Below, piece after piece: positions 53,237 to 61,927 of a DNA stretch of 64,000 nucleotides. Source of the DNA: Pseudoblastomonas marina (GTDB taxonomy: Bacteria; Pseudomonadota; Alphaproteobacteria; Sphingomonadales; Sphingomonadaceae); the NCBI RefSeq assembly GCF_014641655.1, contig NZ_BMID01000001.1, forward strand, positions 558,001 to 622,000, written 5' to 3'. Numbering within the stretch: position 1 is the first letter of the stretch; each line of letters starts with the position of its first letter. The notes below the pieces were generated by a model, which ran no database searches, was not told the origin of the DNA, and saw only the letters and a program-made list of their open reading frames with translations. A program made the translations under genes and the position numbers.

Positions 53237-54000
53237 CAGCGGTCTTTCGGCTCGCTGCGGTCCTCGAGCGCTTCCTTGTCGCCGTAGGCGTAGTCGAGAT
53301 AGCGCGTCTTGATCGCGAGATCATCGAGATGCCCGTCGGCGAGCTGCCGGGTGACGTGGTCGATTTCCTTGCTGATCTTGCCGAGGCTGTCGGTGATCTG
53401 CGCGTCGGGGGTCGTCCCGGCGCGTTCCTCGCCGCGCAGGTGCGCGGGAATCCGGCGATAGGAATCGATCGTCTCGGGCAGGTGCTCGCCGATCAGCTTG
53501 CGGACCTGCTGCGCGGCCGGATGCGTCGCTTCGATCCCTTCGAGTTGGAGGCCGAGCGCATCGAGCTGGACGCCCATGTCGTTGACGATCTTCGCCGCCG
53601 GTGCGGGGAGGGCGGGGACCTGGTGCTCGAGCCACAATTCGGTTTGCGAAACCAGGCGCCGGGCATCCTGCGTGCGCGAAAGGTCGGCCCGCTTGGGCAC
53701 TTTCATCTTGGGGTATTTGCCCAGGATCACCGCCATCGCGATCAGCGCGAACAAAGTGATCATGATCCCGGCAAAGCCGATGCCGTCGATGATCAGGCCC
53801 GCCAGGACCGAGAACGCGAAGATCGCCGCGGTGCCGAGGGCGATGTTACGCAGTTTCTTGACGAAATGGTCGCGTCGCATCTCGGCAGAATGCACGCCGA
53901 TCGGCGGCATCCGCCGATGGCGTCCGCCCTCGCGATTGTCGCGCACGAGCGCACGACCCTCGCCGAGGAGGCGGTCGCTGTCCTTGGTTAGGTCGCCCAT
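53236..54000 (-). CDS. XpaC-like membrane protein
   Basis: The protein is 254 residues. A basic N-terminal region is followed by two adjacent membrane helices (about 51-90: NIALGTAAIFAFSVLAGLII, then GIMITLFALIAMAVILG), then a cytosolic helical domain (about 100-225) with many Leu and Glu heptads. The layout and the gene next to it (telA) match the XpaC (halogen-hydrolysis) family; xpaC-telA (xpaC-yaaN in Bacillus) is a recurrent pair whose function is not proven. It lies 7 bases after telA and overlaps the PHA-type gene by one base. The assignment rests mainly on context and topology. Confidence 0.62.
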   Translation of the reverse strand: MGDLTKDSDRLLGEGRALVRDNREGGRHRRMPPIGVHSAEMRRDHFVKKLRNIALGTAAIFAFSVLAGLIIDGIGFAGIMITLFALIAMAVILGKYPKMKVPKRADLSRTQDARRLVSQTELWLEHQVPALPAPAAKIVNDMGVQLDALGLQLEGIEATHPAAQQVRKLIGEHLPETIDSYRRIPAHLRGEERAGTTPDAQITDSLGKISKEIDHVTRQLADGHLDDLAIKTRYLDYAYGDKEALEDRSEPKDR

Positions 54001-54007
54001 CGCCCGC

Positions 54008-55213
54008 TCAGCCCTCGAGACTCAGCAGGCCGCTGTCCTGGACCTGCTTGGACGCCTGCGACTGCCCTTCGGCGCGCGCGATATAGCCCTTCGACTTCTC
54101 GACCTCGCCCGACAGCGCCTCGACCGTCTGCTTCATCGAATCGAGCGCGCGGACCTTGAATTCGTCGACCTCGTCCATTGTGTCGTAGATGTTCTGAAAG
54201 GCGCGCTGGAGCGTTTCGAGCGGGATCGTCGACGCGGCGGCCTGTTCGTGGATCTTGCCGGTCTGCTCGCGCAGCATCGTGCTGGTGCCGTCGATGATCC
54301 CGGCGGTGGTGTCGTTGAGCGCGGTGATCTGGCCGAGCACCAGGCGCTGGTTGGTCATCGCCTCGGCCACGGTGACCGCCGTGCGCAGCGCGCCGACCGT
54401 GGTGGTGCTGGCGCGATCGACGCCCTTCACCAGTTCGACATTGTTCTTCTTGACGAGGTCGAGGGCGAGGTAGCCCTGTACGCTGACCGCCATCTGCGTG
54501 AGCAGGTCCTGCGTCCGCTGGCGGACGTAGAACAGCGCGGTTTCCTTGATCGCCTTCGCTTTCTCGGGATCAGTCGCCTGCAGCTCGTCGGCCTTTTCCT
54601 CGAGCTTGGCATCGAGTTCGCGCGAGATGTGGATCATCTGCTCGAGATTGCCCATCGCTTCCCACAGCTTCTGCCGCTCGACGTCGATCGCGGCGTTGTC
54701 CATCAGCAGCTCGTCCTTGCCGTTGGACAGCTTGCCGAGGATCGACTGGATGTGGGTCTGCGCGCTCTGGTAGCTCTGGAAGTACTTCTTCACCTTGTTG
54801 CCGAACGGGATGATGCCCAGCAGCTTGCGCCCGGTGGTCAGCTTGCCGCGCTTCGAGGGATCGAGCTCCTCGACCACGCTGCGCAATTCGGAAAGGTTCG
54901 CGCCGACGCCTTCGTCCTGGTCCATCGCGCGGACCGGGCGATCGAGGAAGCGGTTCGACATCTGCGAGGCTGCGGCGATCTCTCGCCGGCCCATATTGGT
55001 GATCTGGTCGACCTTCTTGCCGAATTCGGGCGAATTGGCGTCGATCGACACCAGCTCGGTGACGAAACCCTCGACCTTTTCGGCCAGCTTGGATTTCTTT
55101 TCCTCGGAGACCGGGACCAGCCCGGCCGCCTTGTCTGGCGCGACCGTCGGCACCGGATCGGGCGCGGTCAGTTCGAGTTCGGTATCGGTCGCAGTCTTCG
55201 TTTCAGTCGCCAT
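54008..55213 (-). CDS. TelA/YaaN family protein (toxic anion resistance)
   Basis: The protein is 401 residues and almost entirely helical. Family signatures are KLLGIIPFGNKVKKYFQSYQSAQTHI, LLMDNAAIDVERQKLW, LFYVRQRTQDLLTQMAVSVQGYLALDLVKKNNVELVKGV and TVGALRTAVTVAEAMTNQRLVLGQI. TelA proteins are linked to tellurite and cell-envelope stress tolerance, but the mechanism is unknown. I chose the ATG at 55213; an in-frame start at 55258 would add 15 Cys-containing residues without similarity. It heads the telA-xpaC-PHA-type unit. Confidence 0.92.
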   Translation of the reverse strand: MATETKTATDTELELTAPDPVPTVAPDKAAGLVPVSEEKKSKLAEKVEGFVTELVSIDANSPEFGKKVDQITNMGRREIAAASQMSNRFLDRPVRAMDQDEGVGANLSELRSVVEELDPSKRGKLTTGRKLLGIIPFGNKVKKYFQSYQSAQTHIQSILGKLSNGKDELLMDNAAIDVERQKLWEAMGNLEQMIHISRELDAKLEEKADELQATDPEKAKAIKETALFYVRQRTQDLLTQMAVSVQGYLALDLVKKNNVELVKGVDRASTTTVGALRTAVTVAEAMTNQRLVLGQITALNDTTAGIIDGTSTMLREQTGKIHEQAAASTIPLETLQRAFQNIYDTMDEVDEFKVRALDSMKQTVEALSGEVEKSKGYIARAEGQSQASKQVQDSGLLSLEG

Positions 55214-55362
55214 ATTTCCTCCGCCCACTGTATTAGGAGTGCAGGACACGCAGTTCAAGCATCCTAGCGCCGCGTTCTACGAAAGGCCCGTGCAAATCGC
55301 TCAATCGCAAGTCGTTTCCGCATCCTCGCCGGGCGCGCTCGCGGGCGGGGCGGGATCGCGCC

Positions 55363-57117
55363 TCAGGCCGCGAGGTCGAACGGCGCGATTTCGCCGGCGA
55401 GATAGAGCTTCTTCGCCTTCGCGCGGCTGAGCTTGCCCGAGCTGGTGCGCGGCAGCGTGCGCGGTGGGACCAGTTCGACCACGCAGGGCGTGCCGGTGAC
55501 CGACTGGACCTTGTCGCGGATCTGGTTGTGCAGCTTGCGGCGCTCGTCGGGATCGGAAACGCGGCAATGGACCAGCACCGCGGGCGCCTCGGCCCCGTCC
55601 TCTGTCTCGATCGCGAAGGCCGCGATGTCGCCGTGGTTGAAGCCCGGCAATTGCTCCACCGCCCACTCGATGTCCTGCGGCCAGTGGTTCTTGCCGTTGA
55701 TGATGATCATGTCCTTCGCACGGCCGACGATGAACAGGTAGCCATCGGCCATGTAGCCCATGTCGCCGGTGTCGAGCCAGACGTCCCCATTTTCCTTGGC
55801 GACCATGCAGGCGTCGGTCGCCTCGGGGTCGCGGAAATAGGAATGCATCACGCTCGGGCCGCGGCACCAGACCTTGCCGATCTGGTGGTCGGCACGCTCG
55901 GTGCCGTCCTCGCCGCGGATCTCGACTTCCATGTCGATCACGGGCTTGCCGCAATTGACGATCGCGCGGTAGCGCGCCGGGCGCGACAGGTCGCGTGCCG
56001 AACCCGACAGGCGCTCTTCCTCGACCAGCTCGACGCGGATGCCTTCGCCCGGCGGCATGATGGTTACGGCGAGCGTTGCCTCGGCGAGCCCGTAGCTCGG
56101 GGTGAAGGCGCTCGCGCGGAAGCCGGCCTCGGTGAAGGCGTTGACGAAATTCTGCATCACGTCGGGCCGGATCATGTCGGCGCCGTTGCCGGCGACGCGC
56201 CAGCGCGACAGGTCGAAGCGTTCGCTGACGCTGCTCTGGCTCGAGATGCGGCGCGCACAGATATCGTAGCCGAAGGTCGGCGAATAGCTGAGCGTGGTGC
56301 CCGGGTTGCGGCTGATCATGTCGAGCCAGGCGAGCGGGCGGCGCGCGAAATGTTCGGTCTTGAGGTAGTCGGTCGAAACCTGGTTGGCGATCACCGAAAG
56401 GAGGCAGCCGACCAGTCCCATGTCGTGGTACCAAGGCAGCCACGAGACGCAGCGATCCTGCGCTTCGAGCTTCATGCCGAGCCCGTGGCCGCGCAAGTTG
56501 TTGAGCAGCGAGGCGTGGGTCACCGCGACCCCGTGCGGAAAGCGCGTCGAGCCGCTAGAATATTGCAGGTAGCAGATATCGTCGGGCGCCAATTCGGGCA
56601 GCGCGCAATCGGGTGCGTCGCGGGTGGCGAAGTCCTCCCATGCGATCGCTTCGACGCTGCGCGCCTCGGCCGCATCGTGCACCAGCCTGGCGATCTCTTC
56701 GGGATAGAACAGGACCTTGGGGTCGCAGCTGCTCAATTGCACGGTGAGCTGGCTGGTATAACCGCCCGCGCCGCCGAAGGTGGTCGGCAGCGGCAGCGGA
56801 ACCGGCCAGGCCCCGGCATAGATGCAACCGCAGAACAGCGCGGCGAATTGCGGATTGGTCTCGGCGATCAGCGCGACCCGGTCACCCGGCGCGATCCCGG
56901 CGGCAACCAGGCGGCGCGCCATTGCCAGCGCATCCTCGCGCAATTCGGCGAAGGGATAGACGCGTTCGAGCGTACCGCGCGGATCGTGGAAATTGAGGCC
57001 GCGCTTGCCCCGCGCAGCGTAATCGAGCGCCTCGCCGAACGTGCCGAAATCGGCAAATCGGCGTTCGAGCGCGTCTTCGTTGGGGGTCGGCACGGCTGTG
57101 CCGGTCGAATCTGTCAT
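55363..57117 (-). CDS. Fatty acyl-AMP ligase (FAAL)
   Basis: The enzyme activates a fatty acid as acyl-AMP, normally to hand it to an acyl carrier protein. The protein is 584 residues: the adenylation motifs YLQYSSGSTRFPHGVAVTH, LPWYHDMGLVGCLL, TPSYGLAEATLAV and DTGDMGYMADGYLFIVGRAKDMI are present, plus the C-terminal PRTSSGKLSRAKAKKLY with the late Lys. The FAAL-specific insertion (CARRISSQS region, about 300) marks it as AMP- rather than CoA-ligase. No ACP, PKS or NRPS gene is adjacent, so the acceptor is unknown. The ATG at 57117 is the best start. A palindrome lies upstream, in the gap to recX. Confidence 0.9.
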   Translation of the reverse strand: MTDSTGTAVPTPNEDALERRFADFGTFGEALDYAARGKRGLNFHDPRGTLERVYPFAELREDALAMARRLVAAGIAPGDRVALIAETNPQFAALFCGCIYAGAWPVPLPLPTTFGGAGGYTSQLTVQLSSCDPKVLFYPEEIARLVHDAAEARSVEAIAWEDFATRDAPDCALPELAPDDICYLQYSSGSTRFPHGVAVTHASLLNNLRGHGLGMKLEAQDRCVSWLPWYHDMGLVGCLLSVIANQVSTDYLKTEHFARRPLAWLDMISRNPGTTLSYSPTFGYDICARRISSQSSVSERFDLSRWRVAGNGADMIRPDVMQNFVNAFTEAGFRASAFTPSYGLAEATLAVTIMPPGEGIRVELVEEERLSGSARDLSRPARYRAIVNCGKPVIDMEVEIRGEDGTERADHQIGKVWCRGPSVMHSYFRDPEATDACMVAKENGDVWLDTGDMGYMADGYLFIVGRAKDMIIINGKNHWPQDIEWAVEQLPGFNHGDIAAFAIETEDGAEAPAVLVHCRVSDPDERRKLHNQIRDKVQSVTGTPCVVELVPPRTLPRTSSGKLSRAKAKKLYLAGEIAPFDLAA

Positions 57118-57159
57118 AGGTTGGAGTGTCCCGCTCTCTTCCCAAGTCTTTATTTTTAT

Positions 57160-57174
57160 TACGCTTTTTGCGTA
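57160..57174. promoter_or_regulatory. Palindrome in the FAAL/recX divergent region
   Basis: TACGC (57160-57164) and GCGTA (57170-57174) flank five T residues in a locally AT-rich stretch, 43 bases upstream of the FAAL start. It could be an operator or a small hairpin. No regulator gene is adjacent. Confidence 0.35.
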
Positions 57175-57258
57175 TTGAATGGCATATTCGCGTCGCCTGC
57201 ACGGCCTTAACATATGCGACGCCGACCTTGGGGGTCCCTGTTTAGGGCCAAGTGTGGC

Positions 57259-57810
57259 ATGAATAGGGCAATGAGCCGCCCGCGCAAGTCTCGTCCCCCG
57301 CTCGAACGAGCACAGTTGGCCGACCTCGCGCTGCATTACGCCGGGCGCTACATGACGACGGCGAAGAAACTCGAGGACTATTTGCGGCGCAAATTGCGCG
57401 AGCGCGGCTGGGGTGGCGAAGGCGAGCCGCCGGTCGCCGAGATCGTCGCCAAATGCGTCGACCAGCGTTTCGTCGACGACGAGGCCTATGCCTCGTCGAA
57501 GGCCGATGCGCTCCTGCGCCGGGGCTACGGTGCGCGGCGAATTGCGCAGGCGCTCCACCATGCGGGCGTTTCCGAAACGATCCGCGACGAACAGGCACCC
57601 GGCGAGCAGGACCGGCGGATGGCGGCGTTGGCGTTGGCGCGGCGGCGACGGTTCGGCCCGTTTTCGCGCGACGCGCTCGATCAGGCATTGCGCGAGAAGC
57701 AAGTCGCGGCGATGATGCGCGCCGGACACGCGCCGCAGCATGCGCGCGCATTGGTCGAGGCGAGGAACGAGAAAGAGGCGGAAGAATGGGTCGCGGATTG
57801 CTACGATTGA
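57259..57810 (+). CDS. recX: RecX-family regulatory protein
   Basis: RecX proteins restrain RecA filaments. This protein is 183 residues, basic and helical, with the three-repeat RecX layout: LHYAGRYMTTAKKLEDYLRRKLRERGW, CVDQRFVDDEAYASSKADALLRRGYGARRIAQAL, and a more diverged third repeat. Two ATGs, 57259 and 57271, are possible; neither has a strong ribosome site. No recA or SOS box (GTTC-N7-GTTC) is visible nearby. The following DUF192 gene overlaps it by 25 bases. Confidence 0.85.
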   Translation: MNRAMSRPRKSRPPLERAQLADLALHYAGRYMTTAKKLEDYLRRKLRERGWGGEGEPPVAEIVAKCVDQRFVDDEAYASSKADALLRRGYGARRIAQALHHAGVSETIRDEQAPGEQDRRMAALALARRRRFGPFSRDALDQALREKQVAAMMRAGHAPQHARALVEARNEKEAEEWVADCYD

Positions 57811-58292
57811 CGGGAATGGCGCTGGGATTGCTCGCGCTGCCGCTGGCGGCCTGCTCGACCGCGGCGAGCGACGAGGCGCCGGCGCAGGAGCAGGAGCAGC
57901 AGGCGGCGACCCACCCGGTTTCCGGACTCGAGATCATCGACGTCACCGTCGACACCGGCGAGGCAAAGCACCTCTTCAAGACCGAGGTCGCGGCCACCGC
58001 GGAGGAACAGCAGCGCGGGTTGATGTTCCGGACCGAGCTCGGCCCCGACGAGGGGATGATCTTTCCGACCGAGGAACCGCGCGCGCGCAGCTTCTGGATG
58101 AAGAACACCCCGCTGCCGCTCGACCTGATCTTCATCGGCCCCGATCGGCGGATCGCCAATATCGCCGCCATGGCCGAGCCCTATTCGCTCGATCCGATTC
58201 CGTCCGAAAGTGCGGTGATCGCGGTGTTCGAGATCGCCGGCGGGCGCGCGGCGGAACTCGGGATCGAGCCGGGCGACGCGGTCGCGTGGTAA
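57786..58292 (+). CDS. DUF192 lipoprotein
   Basis: The protein is 168 residues: lipoprotein signal (about 1-24, lipobox LAAC), a short Glu/Gln-rich spacer, then the DUF192 domain (about 55-165) with EEQQRGLMFRTELGPDEGMIF, ARSFWMKNTPLPLDLIFI and ESAVIAVFEIAGGRAAELGI, GDAV at the end. The domain has a compact beta fold of unknown function found in archaea and bacteria. The ATG at 57786 with GGCGGAAG upstream lies inside recX, so translation is likely coupled; an ATG ten codons later would also give a signal peptide. Confidence 0.88.
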   Translation: MGRGLLRLTGMALGLLALPLAACSTAASDEAPAQEQEQQAATHPVSGLEIIDVTVDTGEAKHLFKTEVAATAEEQQRGLMFRTELGPDEGMIFPTEEPRARSFWMKNTPLPLDLIFIGPDRRIANIAAMAEPYSLDPIPSESAVIAVFEIAGGRAAELGIEPGDAVAW

Positions 58293-58346
58293 GGACCGAA
58301 CAAGCGATTGTGCGACTCTCCCGGATCGGCTAACCGGCGCGGCATC

Positions 58347-58745
58347 ATGAATTTCCTCTCCAAGATCTTCACCTGGTGGAACGGCGCGACGATCGGCACG
58401 ATGCTGGCGGCGTGGCGCGGGTTCGAGCATGTCGGCACCGACGCGCAGGGAAACAAGTATTACCGCTCGAAGAAAAAGACCGGAGACGGCCGCGAACGCC
58501 GCTGGGTGATCTACGAGGGCAGCAACGATGCGAGCCGCGTGCCGAGCGAATGGCACGGCTGGCTCCACGGGCTGGGCGAAGACGTGCCCGAGAGCTTCCT
58601 TCCTCCGGCCAGGATCTGGGAAACCGATTACACCCCCAATGCCACCGGCACCGACACCCGCTACCTGCCGCAGGGCGCGCTGGAGAAGGGCGGCCACCGC
58701 GCCCGCGCCACCGGCGATTACGAAGCGTGGTCGCCGGACGCGTGA
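58347..58745 (+). CDS. NDUFA12-like complex I accessory subunit
   Basis: The protein is 132 residues with LSKIFTWWNGATIGTMLAAWRGFEHVGTDAQGNKYY at the start, RRWVIYEG, and PSEWHGWLHG, all typical of NDUFA12 (B17.2), then a Pro-rich tail with LPQGALEKGGHRARATGDYEAW. In mitochondria and in Paracoccus-type bacteria this subunit sits at the peripheral arm of NADH:ubiquinone oxidoreductase. The ATG at 58347 was chosen by family length. It overlaps the DUF2155 gene by one base (TGATG), a pairing known in alphaproteobacteria. Confidence 0.93.
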   Translation: MNFLSKIFTWWNGATIGTMLAAWRGFEHVGTDAQGNKYYRSKKKTGDGRERRWVIYEGSNDASRVPSEWHGWLHGLGEDVPESFLPPARIWETDYTPNATGTDTRYLPQGALEKGGHRARATGDYEAWSPDA

Positions 58746-59248
58746 TGCGCGCTGCGTGGTCGCTGCCGCTGCTGCTCGCGCTCGCCGCGTGCAATCAGGG
58801 CGCGCCCGAGCCCGAGGCCGAGCAAACCGAAATCCCCGACGAGATCGAGCGCGCCGAAGCGCCGCCGGTCGAGGCGGCCGACGAGATTGAGGGCGCGACC
58901 CCCCGCGAGGAGCGCGTCGCGACGCTCGGCCTGCTCAACAAGCGCAACAATCTGACCCAGGACATCGAGATCGCCCCGGGCGAATCGAAGCGCGTCGACA
59001 ACGTGATCGTCCGGCTCGCCACCTGCGAACGGACCCCGCCGTGGGAACGCCCGGCCGAGACCGGCGCCTTCGCGCAGGTGTTCGTCAATGAGCGCGGCCC
59101 CGATGGCGGCGAGCGCGCGTGGCGCAAGGTCTTCACCGGCTGGCTGTTCAAGAATTCGCCCAGCCTCAACGTGGTCGAGCACCCGGTCTACGACGTCTGG
59201 GTAAAGGACTGCGCGATGAGCTTCCCCGGCGAAACGCCCGATAGCTGA
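58745..59248 (+). CDS. DUF2155 lipoprotein
   Basis: The protein is 167 residues: lipoprotein signal (about 1-16, lipobox LAAC), an acidic spacer of about 40 residues, and the DUF2155 domain (about 60-160): LGLLNKRNNLTQDIEIAPGESKRVDNVIVRLATCERTPPWE, FAQVFVNE, VFTGWLFKNSPSLNVVEHPVYDVWVKDC, with two cysteines likely to pair. Its function is unknown; it accompanies NDUFA12 in many alphaproteobacteria. Its last 61 bases lie antisense to the 3' end of aat, so both coding ends use the same DNA. Confidence 0.88.
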   Translation: MRAAWSLPLLLALAACNQGAPEPEAEQTEIPDEIERAEAPPVEAADEIEGATPREERVATLGLLNKRNNLTQDIEIAPGESKRVDNVIVRLATCERTPPWERPAETGAFAQVFVNERGPDGGERAWRKVFTGWLFKNSPSLNVVEHPVYDVWVKDCAMSFPGETPDS

Positions 59249-59904
59249 GCCTTCTGCGCGAGCGCCGCGAAGCCTTCGGGCAATGGAGCGGCGTTGGTCT
59301 TCAGCGCCTTCTCGAGCAATACGAGATAATCCGCCTGTGACATGGTCACCGCGCCCAGCGTCCTGAGGTGCGGGGTGATGAACTGGCAATCGAGCAGGAT
59401 CTTGCCCGCCGCGCGCATCGCCGCGACCAGCCAGGCGAGCGCGATCTTGGACGCATTGTCGGCGCGGCTGAACATGCTTTCGCCGCAGAAAGTCCCCGGC
59501 AGGTCCACCCCGTAGAGCCCGCCGACCAGCGCGCCGTCCTGCCAGACCTCGACCGAATGCGCGTGGCCCGCGCGGTGCAGTGCGTTGTAGCTCGCCTCGA
59601 TCGCATGGCTGATCCACGTTCCGCTTTCCTCGTCCGGGCGCTCGCGGCGCGGCTCGGCGCAGGCGGCGATCACGCCGGCGAAATCGGCGTTGCAGGTGAC
59701 CTCGAATTTCTCCTGCCGCAGCAGCTTGCGCAGGCTCGTCGAGGCGCGGAACCCGTCGATCGGGAACACCGCCCGCTCGCGCGGTTCGACCCAGAACATT
59801 TCGGGATCCTCGCGTCCGTCGGCCATCGGAAAAATCCCCGCGCGATAGGCCGCGAGCAGGATGTCGGCCGGAACCGGCGGGGTGGGCGAGGGGGCGTGCA
59901 TCAT
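59188..59904 (-). CDS. aat: Leucyl/phenylalanyl-tRNA-protein transferase
   Basis: Aat adds Leu or Phe to N-terminal Arg/Lys of proteins, marking them for ClpAP by the N-end rule. The protein is 238 residues: LLAAYRAGIFPMADGREDPEMFWVEPRERAVFPIDGFRASTSLRK, WISHAIEASYNALHRAGHAHSVEVWQDGALVGGLYGV, GESMFSRADNASKIALAWLV and LLDCQFITPHLRTLGAV are all family blocks. The C-terminal tail (about 190-238) ends in IAQSFTQTS, and is encoded where DUF2155 lies on the other strand. I chose the ATG at 59904; an ATG one codon later is equally possible. Confidence 0.94.
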   Translation of the reverse strand: MMHAPSPTPPVPADILLAAYRAGIFPMADGREDPEMFWVEPRERAVFPIDGFRASTSLRKLLRQEKFEVTCNADFAGVIAACAEPRRERPDEESGTWISHAIEASYNALHRAGHAHSVEVWQDGALVGGLYGVDLPGTFCGESMFSRADNASKIALAWLVAAMRAAGKILLDCQFITPHLRTLGAVTMSQADYLVLLEKALKTNAAPLPEGFAALAQKAQLSGVSPGKLIAQSFTQTS

Positions 59905-60032
59905 CGGCGAGATTAGCCGATCCGGGCCTGCCCGCCAATCGACAAGCAATCGAAAGTAAAGTTGCATCGAGCATCATGTTTGCTCGAACAGGTATAATTT
60001 ACAGCATGTTGTATGACGTTGAGCGAGTCCAA

Positions 60033-60062
60033 TTGACAATAATGCCAAGCCGGTTCGATAGT
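60033..60062 (+). promoter_or_regulatory. Sigma-70-like promoter of the secreted protease gene
   Basis: A consensus TTGACA (60033-60038) is followed after 18 bases by GATAGT (60057-60062, four of six matches to TATAAT). Transcription would start near 60069, giving a 5' leader of about 37 bases before the ATG at 60106. The region 59940-60050 is AT-rich compared with its neighbours. Confidence 0.45.
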
Positions 60063-60105
60063 CCCGTCCAGCGGTCGCGAGGTCCTTAGCGCGTGGGGGA
60101 AGGCA

Positions 60106-61905
60106 ATGGTCTTGTCATTCGGTTCGCTGGTTGCGGAAAAAGTCTTGAGGACGGGGCTTTCGACATGGTCGCTGGCTACGCTTTCCTTCGCCCTCATTGC
60201 ACAGGACGTTTCGCAACAGGACACCGCATCGACGCAGGCGGTCGAGGCGGGCGCGCCTGCCGATGAACCGCCCGCGGAAACTCCCGCAGAGGACGGCGCC
60301 CCGGTTCAGCTTAGCTGGGACGAAGCCTGGCAGCACAGCCAGACCGTGCCGCTTCCCGAACCCGAGCCCTACACCGACGCGATCCTCGAAGGAGAATGCC
60401 ATACACAGAGCTTCAAGGTACCCTATCCCGCCGGGATCCAGGAGCACCACAAGAAAGGCTATGCCGACGGCTATTACAAGCGCTTCATACCGGAGAACCG
60501 GAAACTGTACGACGCCTGCGCGGCCCGGAGGGTCGCCAGATATTGCCGGGCCGGAGGGCGCGAAACGTTTGACAGCCTGACGGCGGTGTACGATCGCTTG
60601 CGGAAGGACAACGAGCTAACCCGCTACCTTTACGCGCTCTCGCAGCTCGCCCGCTCCTGTCACGCCTCGCTCGCGTCGCGCCAGTTCGGCTACAATTACG
60701 CCATCCGCGGCGGGTCGTGCGAGAGCTGCAGCTACTACCTCAATCCCTACGCGTTCAACGGAGTGCGCAGCCGCATGCTCGAAGGGCTGTCCTACCTCGC
60801 TCCCCGCTACGACCGCGGCCAGAACTGGAAGCTCGCCGCGGAAACCCTGCGCAAGGCGAACCAGTCGATTCCCGCCGTTTATCGCGATTACGAGAAGGCG
60901 GCGCGCGCCGGGATCAATGCCAAGCGCGCCGCGGCGCTGAAGCGGATGGAAGACCGGCAGACGGGCGCGTTGCTGGGCGGGATCGCCGCGGCGCTGCTCG
61001 GCGCAAGCCCGAAGGCGATCAGCGATGTCGGGATGCGCCAGATCGACCAGATCGAACGCGACTTCGTCCGCTCGACCCAAAGGATCAGCCAAAGCGAAAT
61101 GCGGATCGAGGATTTCGCCGTCCCCGCGGGCATGAGCGACGACGGGTTCCGCGTCGTCCTGCCCCGGCTCGAACTGTGGGAGGAGAGCTACGGCCAACGC
61201 AAGTTCCTGCCGGCCTACGGCATGTACAACAACGAATTGCCCTTCAACCAGATCACCCGGGTCGTCTCGCGCGGTGGATCTTGTTCGGGAGCCTATGTCG
61301 GTCCCGGCCTCGTGCTGACCAACAAGCATTGCGTGGTCGACGACCAGTTCCGCCTCAAACAGGGAATCGCGGTGCGGCACGAATACCTCTACATGGATGA
61401 CGGGCTGCGGACCGGAAATGTCACCTATGTCGTCGACGGAGTCTATTTCCCGCCCGGGAACCACAATGCAGACCGGCGCCTCGACTGGGCGTTCGTTACC
61501 ATGACCGAACAGCAGAAAGTCGGGTGGCTGGGCATGCTGCCGCCCGATCGCTGGACCGCATATTTCACCCCGCGCAAGGATACCCGGTCGGACCCCGCGC
61601 GGATCGCGGTGGCGGGGTATTCGGCGGATCTCAATCGGGGGGCCTACATCACGATGGACTGGGGCTGCCGCGCCGAACTGCGCGAGGGCATGCTGCTGCA
61701 TCGCTGCCGGTCATGGAGGGGATCGTCGGGATCGCCGATCTTCGTCACCAACGGCAATCACAGCCGCCGCCTCGTCGTCGGGGTGCATGCAGCGAGCTAC
61801 GGGATGCAGGCCGACGGCCTGAAGATCGGCGCCTTCGTGAGCGAGGAAATGTACGCGATGCGCGAGAGGCTCCGCGAGCGGCAGACCGCCCGCTTCGGGA
61901 ATTGA
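60106..61905 (+). CDS. Exported trypsin-like serine protease with a novel N-terminal domain
   Basis: The protein is 599 residues. The N-terminus has a hydrophobic signal-like stretch (about 17-33) and a Pro/Ala/Glu-rich linker (about 38-68). A helical region (about 90-330) with several Cys follows and I do not recognise it. The C-terminal part is a chymotrypsin-fold protease: His408 in VLTNKHCVV, Asp460 in DRRLDWAFVTM and Ser541 in RGSSGSPIF make the triad. The G-x-S-G-S-P form is that of V8/HtrA-like enzymes rather than digestive trypsins. Cargo and trigger are unknown. It faces the radical SAM/TauD pair, 22 bases from stop to stop, and has its own promoter. Confidence 0.82.
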   Translation: MVLSFGSLVAEKVLRTGLSTWSLATLSFALIAQDVSQQDTASTQAVEAGAPADEPPAETPAEDGAPVQLSWDEAWQHSQTVPLPEPEPYTDAILEGECHTQSFKVPYPAGIQEHHKKGYADGYYKRFIPENRKLYDACAARRVARYCRAGGRETFDSLTAVYDRLRKDNELTRYLYALSQLARSCHASLASRQFGYNYAIRGGSCESCSYYLNPYAFNGVRSRMLEGLSYLAPRYDRGQNWKLAAETLRKANQSIPAVYRDYEKAARAGINAKRAAALKRMEDRQTGALLGGIAAALLGASPKAISDVGMRQIDQIERDFVRSTQRISQSEMRIEDFAVPAGMSDDGFRVVLPRLELWEESYGQRKFLPAYGMYNNELPFNQITRVVSRGGSCSGAYVGPGLVLTNKHCVVDDQFRLKQGIAVRHEYLYMDDGLRTGNVTYVVDGVYFPPGNHNADRRLDWAFVTMTEQQKVGWLGMLPPDRWTAYFTPRKDTRSDPARIAVAGYSADLNRGAYITMDWGCRAELREGMLLHRCRSWRGSSGSPIFVTNGNHSRRLVVGVHAASYGMQADGLKIGAFVSEEMYAMRERLRERQTARFGN

Positions 61906-61927
61906 ACCAGGTCGACGCCGAAACCGG

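Noticed and set aside
55528-57210. Open frame of 560 codons opposite the fatty acyl-AMP ligase
   Set aside because: Shadow of the ligase; no start site or family motif.
57118-57258. SOS box for recX
   Set aside because: No GTTC-N7-GTTC or close variant seen in the gap.
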